This document shows, piece after piece, positions 52,085 through 60,848 of a stretch of 64,000 nt of DNA; within the stretch, counting starts at the first letter, position 1, and each line of letters begins with the position of its first letter. The notes beneath the pieces are model-generated. The model searched no databases. It saw nothing but the letters and a program-made list of their open reading frames with translations, and had not been told where the DNA came from. The DNA comes from Pseudomonadota bacterium (lineage in GTDB: Bacteria > Myxococcota_A > Polyangia > Haliangiales > Haliangiaceae): NCBI GenBank assembly GCA_023428295.1, contig JAEYYV010000084.1, positions 1-64,000 on the forward strand, written 5' to 3'. The translations under genes were made by a program, and so were the position numbers.

Positions 52085-53500
52085 TCACTGCACGTTCGCG
52101 ACGCCTGTGGACACGGACTGCGAGGGATTTCCCGGCGAGAAGAAGGCTCCACCGCCGAAGGCGCCGCTCTTGGTATTGATGCGGATCCACCCGACGCCAC
52201 CGCCACCGCCACCGCCGCGCTGATCCCGGACCATTCCGGGGTTAGCCCCGGCGCCGTCGTCACCGCCCGCGCCGCCGCTGCCGCCGTCGTCGTTCGGTCC
52301 CGGGCCGATCCCGCCGTTGCCGCCATTCGCGCGGTTGACGACCTGCGCCATCTCGCCGCTCATCCCGTTGGCTGCGCCACCACCGCCGCCGCCGTTCACC
52401 GCGAAGAACGCGTCGCTCAAATCGACCGTGCGTCCCTCGATCAAGATCGCGCCACCCGCGCCGGCGCCGCCACCGCAGCTGCCGGACTTACCACCACAAC
52501 CGCCGGCGTTGATGCCGACCTGGCTCAGCACCCCTGCATCGAACCGGATCTGTCCGTTGGAGACGAGCTGGATCGCACCGCCGCCTCCGCCACCATCGCC
52601 GCCGGTTCCGCCGCCGCCGCCACCAGCGCCGCCGACGAGCATGCTGATCGTCGCGGTGCCCGTGGTGGTGCCGGCGTTCATGCGACCGCCACCAGCGCCG
52701 CCGGTGCGCGAGTTGCCGGCGCCGCCGCCACCACTGCACACGCCCGAGTTGTCACCCGCGCCGCCGGCGCCGTTACCACTGCCGTTGTTGTTCGGCGCGC
52801 CACCCATCCGACCACCCGGTCCGGCGTTGCGGCCTTGGCAGTTTCCGCGCATGTCGATCTGCGTGCGATCGAGAACCGAGATCCTGTCGATGCCGACGAG
52901 CGCGAGCGCGTTGCTACCAACCACACGAATGTCCTGCACACCTTTGAGCTCGAGCTCGAGGAAGCGAAACACGCCGACGCCGTTCACGACCTTGAAGTCG
53001 ACGCCGTTGATCACGCCCGTGCCGGCGGCCCGCACATCGGCGCCGATCTGGATCGCGCCGGTGTCCGTATTGATCGACCCCGCCGAGACCAGCGACGTGA
53101 ACGTTCGCTTCTGCAGCCCCGCTGCCACCGCGGCGGTGCGATCGAGATCTTGTGCAGTCACCGCGCCGCCCGACGGCGTGAACACTTTGCAGCGACCATT
53201 GTTGGGCACCGTCTCGTCGCAGCCCCACTCACAGACGGTCTCCGTGGGGAGCGTGGCCACGGCCTGACACTCGCGAAGAAGATCCGCGGTCACGCACGTC
53301 TTGATCAGCGAGCTGCACGGCGCCGCGTCGTGGACGAATACGTCGGGTGGCGCATCCGGAATCTCGGCGCCGTCGCCGGGGACGTCCTTCAGGTTCGGCG
53401 AGTTGAACCCGCACGCGGGGACGATCATCGCGAACAGAACGAGCCCCGATAGGATGACCACCAACAGGCCGGCCACGCGTATCCGAAGCTGCTTGGACAC
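52085..53500 (-). CDS. Gly-rich exported lipoprotein
   Basis: 471 aa, GTG start. A signal peptide (VVILSGLVLFAMIVPAC) places a Cys at about 30, compatible with lipid modification. A Cys-containing N-terminal part (CSSLIKTCVTADLLRECQAV, VCEWGCDETVPNNGRC) precedes a beta-rich region (FRFLELELKGVQDIRVVG, LALVGIDRISVLDRTQIDMR). The C-terminal half is built of GGAGGGGGGT-like runs with interspersed AILIEGRTVDL and WIRINTK strands. Such proteins are frequent in Myxococcota and may be matrix or adhesion components. TACGTT is 6 nt before the start. The gap to 51976 holds the kinase promoter only. Confidence 0.85.
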   Translation of the reverse strand: MSKQLRIRVAGLLVVILSGLVLFAMIVPACGFNSPNLKDVPGDGAEIPDAPPDVFVHDAAPCSSLIKTCVTADLLRECQAVATLPTETVCEWGCDETVPNNGRCKVFTPSGGAVTAQDLDRTAAVAAGLQKRTFTSLVSAGSINTDTGAIQIGADVRAAGTGVINGVDFKVVNGVGVFRFLELELKGVQDIRVVGSNALALVGIDRISVLDRTQIDMRGNCQGRNAGPGGRMGGAPNNNGSGNGAGGAGDNSGVCSGGGGAGNSRTGGAGGGRMNAGTTTGTATISMLVGGAGGGGGGTGGDGGGGGGAIQLVSNGQIRFDAGVLSQVGINAGGCGGKSGSCGGGAGAGGAILIEGRTVDLSDAFFAVNGGGGGGAANGMSGEMAQVVNRANGGNGGIGPGPNDDGGSGGAGGDDGAGANPGMVRDQRGGGGGGGVGWIRINTKSGAFGGGAFFSPGNPSQSVSTGVANVQ

Positions 53501-53506
53501 GGCTCC

Positions 53507-53512
53507 AACGTA
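53507..53512 (-). promoter_or_regulatory. Putative -10 box of the Gly-rich lipoprotein gene
   Basis: Minus-strand TACGTT, 6 nt before GTG 53500 with no Shine-Dalgarno between. A 14-bp palindrome CGCGCGATCGCGCG (53542-53555) lies further upstream. Confidence 0.45.
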
Positions 53513-53591
53513 ACACGAACGCCCCGATTCTCGACGAGCAACGCGCGATCGCGCGGATGTCGTCTATCCGAGCCTAGCAACGTCTGCGGGC

Positions 53592-55421
53592 TCACTCGGC
53601 AAGAAGTATCGGCTCTTGCAAACGCGTGCCGGGGGAGGCCTCGAGCTCTAACCAATGCACACCACGCGTCACATCGTGCACGACGACCTCGACGATCTCG
53701 CCGCCGACGAGGACCCGATCGAGGAGGACGTCGCGGTCCCAGCGGATCCGCACGAAACCGGAAGCTTCGAGGGGGAGTTTCACGCGCAGATCGCCGCGCC
53801 GATTCCACCCGATGAACATCCGCGCGCGATACCCGGTCATCTCCGCGGTCCCCGGCGCGATCTTCTTCAGGCCGCGAAAGCGCGGCTCGAGCAATCGGTC
53901 CAGCGTCAGGTGCTCCTCGGTGCGCTCCTCGAACGCGTTGAGTCCAGGGAAGACCTCGCCGAGATGATGCACGCCCACGAGTCGATCGTAGGCGCGGTCA
54001 TCGACATCGTTGCGCCACGCGAACAGCATGCGTGCGGGCCACATCACCCAACTCGAGAGACGCGCGGAGAGGCGCCCCGGTAGATCCTCGACGTGACGCT
54101 GATAGATCTCCGACGGTGGCTCGCCGCCGAACATGCGCGCCGAGGTCACGGAAGTCTCGCGCGCGAGGATGTACTGGCCCCACGCGACGTAGAACGCGAT
54201 CACCATCGCGACGATGGAGAGCGCGGCGCCCGCGCGCACGACCCACGATCCGCGGATCGCGGCGCGGACGAGCTCGAACCCGGCATGGAGCAGCGCCGAT
54301 GCACCGAGCGCGAAGATCACGAACGTCGAATCGAAGCGACGACCGCCAAACGATCCGCCGCCCCACCAATCCCACGCGGCGCCGTTGGCGATCGCTTGCA
54401 GGAGAAGACCGAGCAGCAACAGCGGCGCGAGCCTGCGCCGCGCGGTCATGAACGCGAGACCTGCGAGCATCGGCAGGTACAGCGGCGCCCACGCGAAGAG
54501 CCCGTTGCGCGAGGAGAACAGCGTCTCGGTCCACGCCGGATCGTCCCAGCGCATGAAGCCATCGCCTTGCGGTACCGTGTACCAACTGCCGTAGAGAAAC
54601 TTCCAGGCGAAGAGTTGCGGCGAGAACACGACGAGCATCGCGGCGCCGGCGATCGCCCACCGAATCAGGAGCGACGTCCATGGCAGCTCGCCGCGCTTGC
54701 GAATGTCGTCGATCGATGCGGCGACGAGGACGATGCCCCACAGCGCGAGCTGGGGACGCGCGAGCATCGCGGCGCCCATCGCGATGCCGAGGTGGAGCCA
54801 CGTCTTCCAGCCGCGCGGTGCATCGCTGTCGTACGACGCGTCCCATCGCTCGACGAGCCACGCGGTCGCGAACGCCGCGTACGTGTGGCCGTAGCCCGGT
54901 TGGCGAACCGAGTAGTACCAGAGCGTGCCGGCGACCATCGCGAGCAGGGGACCGAGGAAGCTCGCTGGACCGTCGCCGACGCGCCGCCGCACGAGGCGCG
55001 CGACGAGCAGCACCGCGCCGAGCGAGAACACGAGTGACATCGAGAGTGCGAGTCCGGTCTCCCACGTCGAGAAGCCATCGCGACGCTCGTCCTTCGCGAT
55101 CGCGATGGCGTGACCGACGAGGAACGCGGGCGCCTGATAGATCGCCGGGCCGATGCCGAACACGTTGCCCGGACGATCGAGCGCGGTCGGTCGCAAGCGG
55201 TACCAGTTCCTCGTGACCTGATACTGGTTGGCGAAATCGAGATCACCGTCGAGAAACAGCGACGGGAGGTACACGTAGTAGTACGCGGAGTCTGCCTCGG
55301 GCGTGTACACGGGGCGCTTCCATCCGTCCTCGCCACTGACGAGCGTGCGCAGTCCGAAGATCAGCACCACCGCGCACGCGATCCAACCGAGGTACTTCCA
55401 GCGGTGTGGAGAGCGGAGCAC
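53592..55421 (-). CDS. Multipass membrane protein, GT-C glycosyltransferase-like
   Basis: 609 aa from GTG 55421. About ten hydrophobic segments (LGWIACAVVLIFGLRTLV, SLVFSLGAVLLVARLV, LALWGIVLVAASI, LLLLGLLLQAIANGAAW). The first extracytoplasmic loop has TPEADSAYYYVYLPSLFLDG, with an Asp and aromatic pattern reminiscent of GT-C (dolichyl-phosphate-sugar or polyprenol-phosphate-sugar dependent) glycosyltransferases. A soluble C-terminal domain of about 180 aa follows. Function inferred. The open frame runs to 55574, but that part lies inside the neighbouring gene. It is 11 bp downstream of the small barrel gene on the same strand. Confidence 0.78.
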   Translation of the reverse strand: MLRSPHRWKYLGWIACAVVLIFGLRTLVSGEDGWKRPVYTPEADSAYYYVYLPSLFLDGDLDFANQYQVTRNWYRLRPTALDRPGNVFGIGPAIYQAPAFLVGHAIAIAKDERRDGFSTWETGLALSMSLVFSLGAVLLVARLVRRRVGDGPASFLGPLLAMVAGTLWYYSVRQPGYGHTYAAFATAWLVERWDASYDSDAPRGWKTWLHLGIAMGAAMLARPQLALWGIVLVAASIDDIRKRGELPWTSLLIRWAIAGAAMLVVFSPQLFAWKFLYGSWYTVPQGDGFMRWDDPAWTETLFSSRNGLFAWAPLYLPMLAGLAFMTARRRLAPLLLLGLLLQAIANGAAWDWWGGGSFGGRRFDSTFVIFALGASALLHAGFELVRAAIRGSWVVRAGAALSIVAMVIAFYVAWGQYILARETSVTSARMFGGEPPSEIYQRHVEDLPGRLSARLSSWVMWPARMLFAWRNDVDDRAYDRLVGVHHLGEVFPGLNAFEERTEEHLTLDRLLEPRFRGLKKIAPGTAEMTGYRARMFIGWNRRGDLRVKLPLEASGFVRIRWDRDVLLDRVLVGGEIVEVVVHDVTRGVHWLELEASPGTRLQEPILLAE

Positions 55422-55432
55422 GCGCGACGAGC

Positions 55433-55999
55433 TTACCGCCAGGTAAACGACGTCGCGACGCCGACGGTATACGTCGTGCTGATCGTCTCGGTGCAGCGGA
55501 CCTGCTGCTTCGGCGGGAGCATGTCGCCTTGGGCCGGCTGGGTGATCGTGTCCGAGTAACAGCCAAACGCCCACGCGTAGAAGAGGTCCACGCCGACGTG
55601 CGTCGTGCCGGCGATCCGGAACGCGCCGTCGAGGTAGATGAAGTCATAGCCGTCGACGGTGTCGCCACCGGTCTCGTGAAACAGCTTGCGGAACCCGAGG
55701 CCTGCGCCGAAGCGAACCTTGCGATCGGCGCGCACGTAGCGCACCGTCGCGTCGAAGCGAACCTCCTCGTACGGACCGGCGTCCGTGAGGCGGCGCACGT
55801 TGGTGCTCGTCACGCCGACGCCGAGGTTGCCCTTCACGATCAGCTCGACGATGCCGCCGACCTCGAGCACACCATCGGGGCGCGCCGCGTGCGTGATGGT
55901 GCCGCCTTCGACGCCGCCCGCCCAGTTGATCGCGAAGCGGCCCTCGGCGGACGCGCTCGATGCTGCGAGCGAGGCGAGTAGCGCCACGAGGAATCGCAT
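55433..55999 (-). CDS. Small outer-membrane beta-barrel-like protein
   Basis: 188 aa. Signal peptide FLVALLASLAASSASA, then alternating strands (GRFAINWAGGVEGGTITHAA, VEVGGIVELIVKGNLGVGV, FDATVRYVRADRKVRFGAG), ending VGVATSFTWR with an aromatic near the C-terminus. Two Cys late in the chain may pair. It is similar in build to the protein at 15606-16112 but not clearly homologous. No recognised family. Probably co-transcribed with the GT-C-like gene. Confidence 0.82.
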   Translation of the reverse strand: MRFLVALLASLAASSASAEGRFAINWAGGVEGGTITHAARPDGVLEVGGIVELIVKGNLGVGVTSTNVRRLTDAGPYEEVRFDATVRYVRADRKVRFGAGLGFRKLFHETGGDTVDGYDFIYLDGAFRIAGTTHVGVDLFYAWAFGCYSDTITQPAQGDMLPPKQQVRCTETISTTYTVGVATSFTWR

Positions 56000-56099
56000 G
56001 CACGGGACATCAGCAACGCGAGCGCCACGCGAGCTCGGCGCGAATCGCGACCTTGGCGATCACGCGCTGCGCGCGGGGCGGCAAATCACGACACGCGTG

Positions 56100-57200
56100 T
56101 CAGTCGACGCGCGCGACGGCGCCGGGGCCCGCGACGTGATCGATCGTGTGCAGGAGCAGCTGGAGCGAATCCGACGGACGCAGGCCGATCCGGCGGCCCG
56201 CGTCGCTGAGCCAGTAGATGCGGCGCGACCACGGATACTCCGGCGCGCGCGCGACGACAGCGACCTTGGTGGCGCCTGCCTTCTTCGCGTCGGCGAGGAT
56301 GCCTTTGACCTGCGCGAGCGTGAGCTCGGGACGAAGGTGGAGCGAGATGGTCTCGCTGTCACCGCGCAGCTCGCGTAGCGCAGCGATGCGTTGCTCGCCG
56401 AAGTAGCGCTGGCCGTTGATCACGACCTCGCCGATCGCATTGATCTCGGCTTCGCGCCAGAGCGCCGTGGGGTCGTCCATCGTGGCGCCATCTTCGGCGG
56501 CGTTGCCGGCGATCGGCCAGTTGTTGGGAGCACCGCGGCGCTCGATCTCGAACAGCGATCCGTGCATCGAGCGATCGAGCTCCTCCCACTGACGAACAGC
56601 GTCGTGCCATCCCGGCTCGCCTTTGCACGGCTGACACACGGCGACGGCGTTGCGCACGCGCTCCATCGCGCGACGCGTGGCGAGCGCTTGCACGAGCGCG
56701 CCTTGCAGCTCGGGCACGACCTGCTTGCACTCACCGGCGAGCGGTCCGCCGCACAGGCGCTGCAGATACGTGCGCGCGCCTTCTTCCGGAAGCGGCTGAA
56801 GCAGCGCCGCTTTGGGATCGCGCTTGATGAGCACCGCGTCCTCCTCGAACGCGGGTTGAAGCAACGTGGGCCACACCGTGAGCGCGAGTGCTTCGACTTG
56901 CTCGGGCATCGACAGCGTCTTCACGCTCGTGACGGGACCGAGGGCGAGCACCACGAGGCGAAGCTCGGCCTCCGAGGCGACCGTGTGATCCATGCCCTGC
57001 CGAAGCGAGAGCACGGTCTTCGCGAACTGCTGATACGCCTCGGGCGTGCGGCCGGCCGCGACGAACGCGTCGACCGCTTGCTCGAGCTCTCCGTGGTTGT
57101 AGTCAGCGTCCGTCTCGGCCACGACGCCCACGGGCTTGTCACCGCACGCGCTGGCAGCGACCAGCGCGGCGATCAAGGCGAGGCGAAACATGACAGCCAT
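56100..57200 (-). CDS. Predicted lipoprotein with ExbD-like C-terminal segment
   Basis: 366 aa from ATG 57200 (57191 is also possible). Signal peptide with lipobox LVAASACGD. A long helical middle region has two Cys pairs (LCGGPLAGEC, VCQPCKGEPG). The C-terminal about 90 aa, VVINGQRYFGEQRIAALREL, then LTLAQVKGILADAKKAGATK and VAVVARAPEYPW, resemble the periplasmic domain of ExbD/TolR with its strand-helix-strand pattern. The ExbD membrane helix is missing, so any link to energy transduction is only suggested. Confidence 0.78.
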   Translation of the reverse strand: MAVMFRLALIAALVAASACGDKPVGVVAETDADYNHGELEQAVDAFVAAGRTPEAYQQFAKTVLSLRQGMDHTVASEAELRLVVLALGPVTSVKTLSMPEQVEALALTVWPTLLQPAFEEDAVLIKRDPKAALLQPLPEEGARTYLQRLCGGPLAGECKQVVPELQGALVQALATRRAMERVRNAVAVCQPCKGEPGWHDAVRQWEELDRSMHGSLFEIERRGAPNNWPIAGNAAEDGATMDDPTALWREAEINAIGEVVINGQRYFGEQRIAALRELRGDSETISLHLRPELTLAQVKGILADAKKAGATKVAVVARAPEYPWSRRIYWLSDAGRRIGLRPSDSLQLLLHTIDHVAGPGAVARVD

Positions 57201-57242
57201 GAGGGTGCTACGAGTGTCCAAGCAAGTCGGATGCCGTGTGGC

Positions 57243-58250
57243 TCACGGTCGCAGGCTGGATGTCGTTGCTCGCGTCAAATCCTCGCGCGAGACCGCAGGA
57301 CCGAGCGCAACGATGCGACCTTCATGGGGGTTGTCGAAGCCAGGGGCGTCGACGAGCTCGGAGGATACGCGAAGCCCGACGCGGTGAATCGCATACCACC
57401 GCGGCTCCAAGAATCCCGTGCTCTCGTCCACGGCGCGGAGGATCCCTTTGATCCTCACGTAGTTGTCCGGCAGGTCGGCGAGGTGATCGGAGAGCTCCTC
57501 GAGATCGACGACGTCTCCGACACGGATCCACACGCTGTCGATTCCATGTGCAGTGGGATGCTCGGGATGCCGACAGTTCTCGTCGTGAACATGCCCACTT
57601 GCCCCACCCTGATCGGGGGGGTGGGGGGCCGTCAATTCCACCAACGATGGGTCGGCGAGGACCTCCTCGAGCCACGCCGCGTGCGCATCCGTCGTCCCGG
57701 TGCGTAGCTGCGCACGCGGAGCCAGCTCGCGCGCGGCAGCGATCGCGGCGCGGGTGTCGTGGTCCGTGGCGATCTCTGACTTGGTCACGAGGACCACGTC
57801 GGCGTAGGCGACCTGTGCATCGACGGCGTCGGACACCGCGCGGCTCGAGACAAACGTGGTGGAATCGACGAGCGTGACGACCGCGGCGAGGCGCACGACA
57901 GCCTCGACGGGCGCACGGCGGACCGCCCATGCGATGGGCAGCGGCTCTGCCACCCCCGTGGTCTCGAGGATGATCGCAGAGAGGTTCGGGTTGGTCTCGA
58001 CGAGGTCGATCAGCGTCTTGTCGAGCTCGTCGCCGAGGACGCAGCACACGCAACCGCCGGGCAGCTCGACTTGTCTCGCGCTCTCGCCACCGAGCAGCGC
58101 ACCATCGATGCCCACCGCCCCGAGCTCGTTGACGATCACGCCCAGCTTGGTGGTCTCGCCGCGTTCTGCACGCCGCGCGAGGATGCGATTGACGAGCGTC
58201 GTCTTACCGCTTCCGAGAAAGCCCGTGGCGACAACGAGAGGGACACGCAC
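57243..58250 (-). CDS. CobW/G3E-family GTPase with His-rich loop
   Basis: 335 aa from GTG 58250. Walker A VATGFLGSGKTTLVNRIL, the CobW metal motif GCVCCVLGDEL (CxCC), ILETTGVAEPLPIAWAV, and VLVTKSEIATDHD as guanine-specificity region. A linker around 220-240 is His-rich (HVHDENCRHPEHPTAH), as in metallochaperones for Zn, Co or Ni. The C-terminal domain (LADLPDNYVRIKGILRAVDE) is typical. It is expected to insert or store a metal with GTP hydrolysis. TATGCT is 6 nt before the GTG, which fixes the start (GTG 58274 also in frame). A G7 run is in the linker. Confidence 0.92.
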   Translation of the reverse strand: MRVPLVVATGFLGSGKTTLVNRILARRAERGETTKLGVIVNELGAVGIDGALLGGESARQVELPGGCVCCVLGDELDKTLIDLVETNPNLSAIILETTGVAEPLPIAWAVRRAPVEAVVRLAAVVTLVDSTTFVSSRAVSDAVDAQVAYADVVLVTKSEIATDHDTRAAIAAARELAPRAQLRTGTTDAHAAWLEEVLADPSLVELTAPHPPDQGGASGHVHDENCRHPEHPTAHGIDSVWIRVGDVVDLEELSDHLADLPDNYVRIKGILRAVDESTGFLEPRWYAIHRVGLRVSSELVDAPGFDNPHEGRIVALGPAVSREDLTRATTSSLRP

Positions 58251-58256
58251 CGCCGC

Positions 58257-58262
58257 AGCATA
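58257..58262 (-). promoter_or_regulatory. Putative -10 box of the CobW-like gene
   Basis: Minus-strand TATGCT, 6 nt before GTG 58250. The same hexamer occurs in both arms of the inverted repeat before greB. Confidence 0.45.
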
Positions 58263-58314
58263 CCCCTCGCACAAAAAGCTGCACCTTCTCGGACCCTCGT
58301 GCGTCTAGGGGGCA

Positions 58315-59706
58315 ATGCGGTTCGCGTTCGTCTTCCTCTTCCTCGCATTGCTGTCCGGTCCTGCGCGTGCGGATCGCACGATCAACACCGTTATCGGTGA
58401 CGTCAGTTGGGCAGGTCGGACCGACCCGGGTGACGAGGTCACGCGGATTCGCGCGCATCTCGCGTTCGTTCATGCGTTGCTCTCGGCGCGCGACGTGTCC
58501 GCGCTGTCGGCGTCGCAGCGAGACGCGCGCATTACATCGCTCGCGCACCTCGCGCGCTACATCGATCGCGGCGAGTTCCCGCGGCGCACCGACGATGCGT
58601 ATCCGGGACGGCATCCGCGCTTCATCGATGATCGCGGCGTTCACTGCGCGGTCGGCCAGCTCATCGCCGACAGCGGACACGCCGCGCTCGCACGAGCGAT
58701 CAACGCGGACTTCGAATACGCACACGTCGTCGATATCGACTCGCCGGCGCTGCTCGCGTGGGCCAGCGATCACGGGTTCACCGTCGAGGAGCTCGCGATG
58801 ATCCAGCCCGGCTACAGCTCTCCTCCGACGGAGGACTCGGTTCGCACCATGATCGTCGACGCGAAGGACGAGCTCTCGCTCATGTGTGCGCAAAAACATG
58901 CGGCGATGAAGAACCTCCTCGTCATCGCGCAGACCGACGGCAATGGCGGGATCAACGTGTCGACCCACAGCACCGATCCGTTCGCCAAGTGCTTCGTCGC
59001 TGCTGCCAGCCGGATGGATCGCGGTGGACATGCGTTCGACGGCCCCATTCGCATCTTCTCGATCGGGGTCGATCTCTCCTTCACGCCGCCGCAGAAGTTG
59101 CTCGAGACGAAGATCGCGGGATGGTCGCCTTCCTGTTCTCCGCACACGGGCCCGCTGTCGCGCGAGGCCGACGTGCAGGTCACGAGCACGCGCGAAGGAC
59201 TCGTCGTGCGCGCGACGTCGATTCCAGCGAACCCGCTCGTCGACGCATGCCTGGCCGAGAACGCGAAGTACTACTTCGCCAACTTCGAGGCAGGGGTGTG
59301 GACGCTGCACGCGACGAAGAGGATCAAGATGAACCCGCACGTCTACGTGGACGTCGAGTTGCTGAAGCACTACGCGAGCGAGGATGCGACGACGTGTTTA
59401 CCGAAACCCGCACGCGGACAGAAGACCACCGTGCGCGTGACGGCCAAGCCCGACGATCCGCAGTTCACGGTCCGCGCGTCCGGCAGCGCTACGTTTGCGA
59501 CCTGTATGCGCGACGCTCTGACGAAGCGCTTCGCGCAGATGTTCCGCGCGCACTACGTCGACCGCGGGAAGCCCGTGGAGTTCTTCCGCATCGACACGGA
59601 GGTCGACGTGTCGGCGACGATCGCGATCGAGTCCGCCGCGGATCGCACCAAGCGCCTCGAGGAGGCGAAGCGTCGCTTCCGGCAAGATAGGGAGCCTCAC
59701 TACTGA
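58315..59706 (+). CDS. Exported hypothetical protein with conserved FIDxxGxxCAVG module
   Basis: 463 aa. Signal peptide FAFVFLFLALLSGPARA. A conserved module at about 55-165 reads LARYIDRGEFPRR, PRFIDDRGVHCAVGQLIADS, GHAALARAINADFEYAHVVD and LLAWASDHGFTVEELAMIQP, a pattern I have seen in many exported proteins of unknown function. The C-terminal about 290 aa form a beta-rich domain with several Cys (CMRDALTKRF, TTCLPKPARG). AGGGGG about 2 nt before the ATG is close for a Shine-Dalgarno. Divergent from the CobW-like gene. Confidence 0.82.
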   Translation: MRFAFVFLFLALLSGPARADRTINTVIGDVSWAGRTDPGDEVTRIRAHLAFVHALLSARDVSALSASQRDARITSLAHLARYIDRGEFPRRTDDAYPGRHPRFIDDRGVHCAVGQLIADSGHAALARAINADFEYAHVVDIDSPALLAWASDHGFTVEELAMIQPGYSSPPTEDSVRTMIVDAKDELSLMCAQKHAAMKNLLVIAQTDGNGGINVSTHSTDPFAKCFVAAASRMDRGGHAFDGPIRIFSIGVDLSFTPPQKLLETKIAGWSPSCSPHTGPLSREADVQVTSTREGLVVRATSIPANPLVDACLAENAKYYFANFEAGVWTLHATKRIKMNPHVYVDVELLKHYASEDATTCLPKPARGQKTTVRVTAKPDDPQFTVRASGSATFATCMRDALTKRFAQMFRAHYVDRGKPVEFFRIDTEVDVSATIAIESAADRTKRLEEAKRRFRQDREPHY

Positions 59707-59726
59707 GAGCTCGGAGTCGCAGTAAC

Positions 59727-60839
59727 TCACGCCGCCGACGAGCGAGCGAGCGCGATCGGCGGCGGCTTCACGATGTAGTCGAAGTACGCGCTGGGATCGC
59801 CGGTGCGGCCGTCCATCGCCGCGCGCGCGACGTTGAACATCTCGCGCGCGGTCACGTAGTGCAGCTTGTCGCCGCGCGCGATCACCTGCTCGCGCAGCGC
59901 CGTGTGCAGCGCGCGTCCGCCCTCGCCGAGCAGCGATGCCGCGGTGTTCTCGAGTGCGCCGTGCGTGTGCACCTTCACGAAGATCCACTCGGGGCGGCCC
60001 TCGATGTGGATCGCTTGATCGAGCCACGTGGCGACGCGCGCGGCGGTCGGAGGATCGTCGCCGGTGAGGGCGCCGTTCTCGATGCGCATGCCGAGGCCTT
60101 TGCGCGCGAGCGCGAGCGGGCCGGTGATCATGAGCAAGCGATCGTCGAAGAACTTGCCGACGCGTGCCCGCTCGCCGTGCTCGTAGCAGCGCGCTTGGTT
60201 CAGATCGCCCGTGGGCCAGTAGATCTGGTTCACCTTGTTCGGCTGACAGGGATCGGGCGCGGATGGGAACGTCAGGTCCACGTAGCAGCCGAGCTGATGC
60301 AGCATCGGCAGCTCGTCGTCCACGCCGCACCACTTGCCATCGGGGCGTCCGTTCGCGAGCGACCAGTTGCCGTGAATGAACGCCCACTGGAACCGACCGG
60401 TCGCATCGCGCGACAAGTGACCGTGCTCGGAGAACGTGCGCAGGTGCTCGGCGATGCGCGGCGCGAGCGTGTGTGACGTATCGCCATCGTGATGGAGATG
60501 GAACTCCACCTCGCCGAAGCCCTGTCGCGCGAGCGACGCGAGCTGTTCGAGAAAGTGCGGGCGGTACTCCTCGCCCGGGAAGAAGAACCCGTGGCGCGGT
60601 GGCCGCCCGTCGCTATCTCGGAACTCCCCGAGCGCGGGGTATCGCTCCGCCCAGGCATCGACACGGCGGTGGCCGATGTCGTCGGGAGCGTGACCCCACA
60701 GCGGCTCGTAGTGATCGCAGAGGGCAAACAGCACGTGGCGTGATCCGCGCGGTTGTGGCGCCCGCGCACGGCGGACGAGATGGCGGGCGTAGTCACGCAC
60801 CCAGTAGTGAAGGTTTTTTTTGCGAAGTCGGCTTAGCAC
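59727..60839 (-). CDS. Polysaccharide-deacetylase-like protein
   Basis: 370 aa from GTG 60839 (GTG 60800 also possible). Sequence features: HVLFALCDHYEPLWGH, YRPHFLEQLASLARQGFGEV, EFHLHHDGDTSHTL, FIHGNWSLANGRPDGKWCGV, LGCYVDLTFPSAPDPCQPN, and FVKVHTHGALE near the end. The DHYEP, HLHHDGD and HTHG clusters could be metal-binding in a NodB-like (carbohydrate esterase 4) fold, but the standard NodB motifs are not exact. A role in exopolysaccharide metabolism fits the neighbouring CapK-like gene. If 60839 is correct, only 9 bp separate it from the divergent start. Confidence 0.75.
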   Translation of the reverse strand: MLSRLRKKNLHYWVRDYARHLVRRARAPQPRGSRHVLFALCDHYEPLWGHAPDDIGHRRVDAWAERYPALGEFRDSDGRPPRHGFFFPGEEYRPHFLEQLASLARQGFGEVEFHLHHDGDTSHTLAPRIAEHLRTFSEHGHLSRDATGRFQWAFIHGNWSLANGRPDGKWCGVDDELPMLHQLGCYVDLTFPSAPDPCQPNKVNQIYWPTGDLNQARCYEHGERARVGKFFDDRLLMITGPLALARKGLGMRIENGALTGDDPPTAARVATWLDQAIHIEGRPEWIFVKVHTHGALENTAASLLGEGGRALHTALREQVIARGDKLHYVTAREMFNVARAAMDGRTGDPSAYFDYIVKPPPIALARSSAA

Positions 60840-60848
60840 GCGTGGTGC

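Noticed and set aside
53542..53555. 14-bp palindrome CGCGCGATCGCGCG
   Set aside because: Composed only of motifs very common in this genome (CGATCG, CGCG); probably chance.
60814..60824. A AAA AAC slippery heptamer (minus strand) near the start of the deacetylase-like gene
   Set aside because: Matches a -1 frameshift site by form, but it sits at codons 7-10, no downstream structure stands out, and the -1 frame gives no meaningful product.
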